From contig JAENIX010000070.1 in the NCBI GenBank assembly GCA_016844415.1, positions 1-9,273 of the forward strand: 9,273 bases of DNA, in the 5' to 3' direction. Positions 7,201 to 9,273 of this stretch are shown here, one piece after another. Origin of the DNA: Actinomycetota bacterium (lineage in GTDB: Bacteria > Desulfobacterota > Deferrimicrobia > Deferrimicrobiales > Deferrimicrobiaceae). The position numbers and the translations under genes are program-made. How positions within the stretch are numbered: the first letter of the stretch is position 1; the number at the start of each line of letters is the position of its first letter. The notes under the pieces are model-generated. The model was not told the DNA's origin and searched no databases. It worked only from the letters and a program-made list of their open reading frames with translations.

Positions 7201-7378
7201 CGACGCTTTCGGGCGACGCGCCCGGGAACTTGGTGATTATGGTGATAACCGGGATTTCGACGTCGGGGAACATGTCGACCGCAAGGCGCCGGTAGGAGAA
7301 GGCCCCCAGCGTCACGAGCGCCAGCATCATCACCGCCGCGAAAATCGGCCGCTTGATCGAAAGGTCGGAAAGTAACAT
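4283..7378 (-). CDS. RND efflux pump inner-membrane transporter (HAE type, AcrB/MexB-like)
   Basis: 1031 residues, normal for proton-driven hydrophobe/amphiphile RND exporters. The protein takes up drugs or other amphiphiles from the periplasm and inner membrane and passes them to a TolC channel through an adaptor. It starts with SIKRPIFAAVMML (TM1). The first periplasmic porter domain follows (about 30-330), then TM2-TM6 from about 335. The proton-relay pair D400-D401 sits in TM4 (IGLLIDDAIVVREN) and its partner K926 in TM10 (MGLVTKNAILLVDYA), followed by the RLRP motif (956-959) of TM11. TM7 begins near 530, and a second porter domain spans about 560-855. No relay residue is missing, so the pump looks functional. 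Its ATG directly follows the adaptor stop (TAGATG), with GGGGAG (7385-7390) as ribosome-binding site. Its stop overlaps the channel start. A heavy-metal (CusA) type is less likely from sequence style; the substrate cannot be read from sequence. Confidence 0.95.
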   Translation of the reverse strand: MLLSDLSIKRPIFAAVMMLALVTLGAFSYRRLAVDMFPDVEIPVITIITKFPGASPESVEREVSKRIEEAVNPIAGVKRVFSTSRESVSTVVVEFRLEMKINEASQEARSKIAAIRGELPQGIEDPIIQKLDFSAMPVVSLAVRSETMSPRDLTTFVEKKIRRRFENISGVGKVDLVGASKREVNVEIDPSRLEAMKMGVDEVVAGIRSENVNTPLGRLNRNGSEFPLRVSGKPDVVRKFGTMVVAQRGGRGVALSEVAKITDGTEEQRSLALVDGVPAVALDIQRQSGANTVAVVEAVKKEINRLKPELPPGTSIEMVRDASIMIQESVKDVQETLILGGILTIFIVFCFLNSWRSTVITGLTLPISVISSFIVMNFMGMTLNVMTLMALSLAIGLLIDDAIVVRENIVRHLEHGQDHFQAAREGTSEIGLAVLATTFSIVAVFVPVAFMKGIVGRFFFQFGITVTFAVLVSLFVSFTLDPMLSSRWHDPDIDRSGKRHFIARILDRFNDWFDRTADRYREVISWALGHRKTVVGLAAVAFAVGIVAFAMLKSEFFSEYDRAEFQVNFQATPEASIDETRGRIDAILTGLRKMPEVKHTYATIGAGETATVRDGMVYVKLVEKKDRKQQQDQLQRKVRADLQLIPGILPSIVEVGRMSGEKPLMVNIRGEDIALLKRYAAELKNEMYRIPGIVDLEATLEHDIPEFRLLVDRSRAADLGVTTNDVVRTVGALVGGQAVSTYEDEDGDSVDVRVRLPLAMRQDPSQVERLRLAVNRGAGGMSLVPLSELLSYDLSNTPSEINRQDLTRQVVISANLDGLPLGEAMNKVREASSRMKLEPGYRVVFSGEGEDMVESFGYMGEALLLAVIFVYLILAAQFESFIDPLAIMLSLPLSIVGMAGMLFLTGDTINIMSLIGLIMLMGLVTKNAILLVDYAKVLRSRGMDRAEAVITAGRTRLRPIMMTTLAMIFGMLPLALALGAGAEMRAPMARAVIGGLITSTFLTLLVVPVVYTILDDLGGWIRRRWAGEVNA
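4291..4298 (-). promoter_or_regulatory. Strong ribosome-binding site for the channel gene
   Basis: GGAGGTGA (minus strand) sits inside the last codons of the pump gene, 4 nt before ATG 4286. It decides that start over an in-frame ATG at 4322, which has no such site. The ATGA overlap implies translational coupling from pump to channel. Confidence 0.7.
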
Positions 7379-8542
7379 CTATTGCTCCCCGTTTTTCTTG
7401 ACTACGTTCACCCGGTCGCCTTCCTTGACGTTGAACCCGCCCCGGGTGACGACCGTCTCCCCCTTCGAAAGGCCTGAGGAGATCTCCACCAGGTCTCCGG
7501 CCGCGCTGCCTGTCCGTACCGTGCGGCGGCGCGCGACGGCGTTGTCCACGACGACCAGATCGCCCTTTCCGGCGGCCACGTCCCACGATAGAAGCGCCGT
7601 CCTGGGCACCTGCAGGACTCCCGGCCTCTTCCCTGTAACGATCCGCCCCTTGACGAACTCCCCGGTCTTGAGCTCTTCGGAAACGTTGCGGACCTCGGCG
7701 ACCACCCTGATCGACCTGTCCGCCTCGCTCACCGCTGGGTTGATGAACTTGACCTTCCCGGTGAAGGTCTTTCCCGGGATCGCGTCCGTCGAAAACGTGA
7801 GCGGTTGCCCGACGCGCACCGCCGCGGAATTTCCAGACGGAACGCTCACTGTCATGTCGAGCAGGCGGTTGTCGACTATCCTGAAGACCACTTTCTGCAT
7901 CTCCCCGACGACCTCACCGGGACTAACGCTGCGCTCCGCGACGACCCCGTCGAACGGGGCGCGTATCACGGCCTTGGACATCCTCGCCGATGCATGCCGC
8001 TTATCTGCCTCGGCGGCACCAACCTGCGCCCGGGCCGCGGCCACGCGGGCGGCGGCGGCCTCCTGCTGCGTCCTGGCGTCGTCCAGGTTCTGCTGGGTGA
8101 CGAGCCCGGCTTCCTTCAGCTTCTGCGCCCGCTCTAACTCCCGTTCCGCCCGGTTCGCGGCAGCCTGGGCCTCCAGGAGGCCGGCCTTGGCCATTTCCAC
8201 CGACGCCTCCGCCCTGTTCTTCTGGGCTTCCACCTCGCTCGTATCGACCCGCGCAAGCGGAGCGCCTTTCTTCACCCTGACCCACTCGGTGACGTAGACT
8301 TCCGCGACCGAGCCGCCGACTTCGGACTTGACCTCCGACTGGAGCCTGGCCGCAAGAGTCCCCACCACGTCGACGCCGTCCGTGATGTCCGCGGTCGTCG
8401 CGGGGCTCACTTCAACGGCAACGGGCGGCTTCCCGTCGTCCTTCTTTCCCGCCTTGCCGTCGGCCGTCCCCTGCCCCGAACACCCCGGCTGCGCAAACGC
8501 CAGGATAATCAGCGAAAACACCCATAAGGCCTTTCGAATCAT
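7379..8542 (-). CDS. RND efflux periplasmic adaptor (membrane fusion protein), probable lipoprotein
   Basis: 387 residues, AcrA/MexA family; it bridges the RND pump and the outer-membrane channel. Visible parts: a signal sequence MIRKALWVFSLIILAFA ending at Cys21; a first lipoyl half (about 65-100) with SEVGGSVAEVYV and G-x-P-L-A; an Ala/Gln/Glu-rich alpha-helical hairpin (about 103-187); a second lipoyl half with AVIRAPFDGVV (191-201); a beta-barrel (about 225-300); and a membrane-proximal domain with VLQVPRTALL (309-318). The lipobox AQPGC has Gln at -3, which is unusual, so lipidation is likely but not certain. ATG 8542 is chosen because it has GGGGAG (8548-8553) upstream, starts the signal sequence and overlaps the regulator stop as ATGA. 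Longer in-frame readings, up to 8761, have no such support. The gene ends immediately before the pump ATG. Confidence 0.93.
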   Translation of the reverse strand: MIRKALWVFSLIILAFAQPGCSGQGTADGKAGKKDDGKPPVAVEVSPATTADITDGVDVVGTLAARLQSEVKSEVGGSVAEVYVTEWVRVKKGAPLARVDTSEVEAQKNRAEASVEMAKAGLLEAQAAANRAERELERAQKLKEAGLVTQQNLDDARTQQEAAAARVAAARAQVGAAEADKRHASARMSKAVIRAPFDGVVAERSVSPGEVVGEMQKVVFRIVDNRLLDMTVSVPSGNSAAVRVGQPLTFSTDAIPGKTFTGKVKFINPAVSEADRSIRVVAEVRNVSEELKTGEFVKGRIVTGKRPGVLQVPRTALLSWDVAAGKGDLVVVDNAVARRRTVRTGSAAGDLVEISSGLSKGETVVTRGGFNVKEGDRVNVVKKNGEQ

Positions 8543-9264
8543 CGACGCTCCCCTTTCCTTTCCCTCTGTCGGCCGACAGCACCCGTTCCGTGAAGTCTTC
8601 TGCGGATACCCGATGAGCCGCGGCGCACTAGCCGGTCCCCGGAGGCGATCCCCGCGAAGATCATGTCCAGTACGCGGCGAAGTTTTTCCCTGTCCATCTC
8701 GAGTTCCGGGTGGCAAAGCTGAATCTCCATCGCCACGTTGACCGCCCCTATGACCGCCCACATCATGTCCTCCGCATTCCCCTTGCGGAACTCGCCGCTT
8801 CGGATACCTTCCTCTACCAACCGGTGCACGGCGTCCTGGAACTTCCGGTGGTGCGCGTCGAAATCGAAGAATGGCGCCCCCTGGGGCGGGCCGTAATAGA
8901 TGGCGTACATAAGTCTTGCGACTTCGATATGCTCGCGGAACAGGTCCAGGGACCTGCCGGAGAGCAGCCTGATCCTCTCCGCCGAGCTCTCCTTCTCCCC
9001 GCTGGTGGCTTTAAGCATGGATTCGAATTTGGAGAACCCCTCCCGCATCATGTGCAGGTAGATCCCTTCCTTGTTCCGGAAGTAGTAGTAGAGGACAGGC
9101 TTGGACACGCCGGCCGCGGCGACTATCTCCCTGACGCTGGCGGACGCATACCCTTTCCGGTTGAAAAGCTCGATGGCGCTTTTCAGCAGCCGCTCGCGGG
9201 ACGCGAGGTCCGGTTTCGGCGCCGCGCCTGCCGGCTTCCCCGTCATACCTGATTTCACGCCCAT
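8539..9264 (-). CDS. TetR/AcrR-family transcriptional regulator of the efflux operon
   Basis: 241 residues as read from ATG 9264. The N-terminal TetR DNA-binding domain (about 20-70) has the helix-turn-helix VREIVAAAGVSKPVLYYYFRNKEGIYLHMM. It is followed by a helical ligand-binding/dimer domain to about residue 208. These proteins usually bind a palindromic operator as dimers and release it when a ligand binds. The gene is first of a same-strand cluster with adaptor, pump and channel, and its stop overlaps the adaptor ATG (ATGA). It therefore probably represses its own operon in response to a pump substrate (inference). The operator would lie beyond the right edge. The last 32 residues (210-241) are Arg-rich and unlike the TetR core. 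The start is uncertain: ATG 9246 is an alternative, no clear Shine-Dalgarno precedes either, and the frame is still open at the window edge. Confidence 0.92.
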   Translation of the reverse strand: MGVKSGMTGKPAGAAPKPDLASRERLLKSAIELFNRKGYASASVREIVAAAGVSKPVLYYYFRNKEGIYLHMMREGFSKFESMLKATSGEKESSAERIRLLSGRSLDLFREHIEVARLMYAIYYGPPQGAPFFDFDAHHRKFQDAVHRLVEEGIRSGEFRKGNAEDMMWAVIGAVNVAMEIQLCHPELEMDREKLRRVLDMIFAGIASGDRLVRRGSSGIRRRLHGTGAVGRQRERKGERR

Positions 9265-9273
9265 GAGAGCACC

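Noticed and set aside
5273..7375. 700-residue open frame antisense to the RND pump
   Set aside because: Its translation is rich in His, Arg and Asp with no recognisable domain, as expected for the reverse frame of a GC-rich gene. The pump frame has clear family motifs throughout.
8543..8761. Long N-terminal extension of the adaptor
   Set aside because: It would place 73 Arg/Gly-rich residues before the signal sequence and overlap the regulator gene. ATG 8542 has a good ribosome-binding site and an ATGA overlap.
1..9273. CRISPR array, insertion sequence, tRNA/rRNA or phage genes
   Set aside because: No regularly spaced repeats, transposase motifs, RNA-gene signatures or phage proteins were found on reading either strand.

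Overview
The window looks like the chromosome of a Gram-negative, flagellated, GC-rich bacterium. The outer-membrane efflux system, flagellar sigma-28 and a sigma-54-type promoter all point that way. Codon third positions are strongly G/C by eye (not computed). Protein style is compatible with the former Deltaproteobacteria (Desulfobacterota / Desulfuromonadota), but no marker here fixes the taxon.

Left part (1-1027, + strand): the window opens in the last codons of a sigma-54-dependent activator, of which only the Fis-type DNA-binding end is visible. A 170-bp gap follows, holding phased TGTCA-like half-sites and a near-consensus -24/-12 sigma-54 promoter. Then comes fliA, the flagellar sigma-28 factor. 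The promoter, the ribosome-binding site and the start at 263 fit together as a flagellar cascade step in which an enhancer-binding activator plus sigma-54 switches on fliA.

Middle part (1065-2838): rmuC lies on the minus strand, convergent with fliA. Divergent from it are two small two-helix membrane proteins on the plus strand (2204-2473 and 2599-2838). They align without gaps, so they are diverged tandem duplicates. Their function is not recognised.

Right part (2873-9264, minus strand): a tightly packed tripartite efflux operon, transcribed right to left: TetR-family regulator, periplasmic adaptor (probable lipoprotein), RND inner-membrane pump, TolC-like outer-membrane channel. Gene junctions are ATGA overlap, TAG directly followed by ATG, and ATGA overlap, so translation is probably coupled throughout. 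The channel gene is broken near 3782: the frame shifts, and about 17 residues expected in the family are absent, as if about 50 bp were lost. This is either a real lesion that would disable the dedicated channel or an assembly/sequencing error.

Nothing here demands a wholly new system. The observations most worth a second look are the broken channel gene in an otherwise intact operon, the paralogous small membrane pair, and the sigma-54 control region of fliA. No gene-free stretch exceeds 300 bases; the gaps are 92-263, 1028-1064, 2163-2203, 2474-2598 and 2839-2872.
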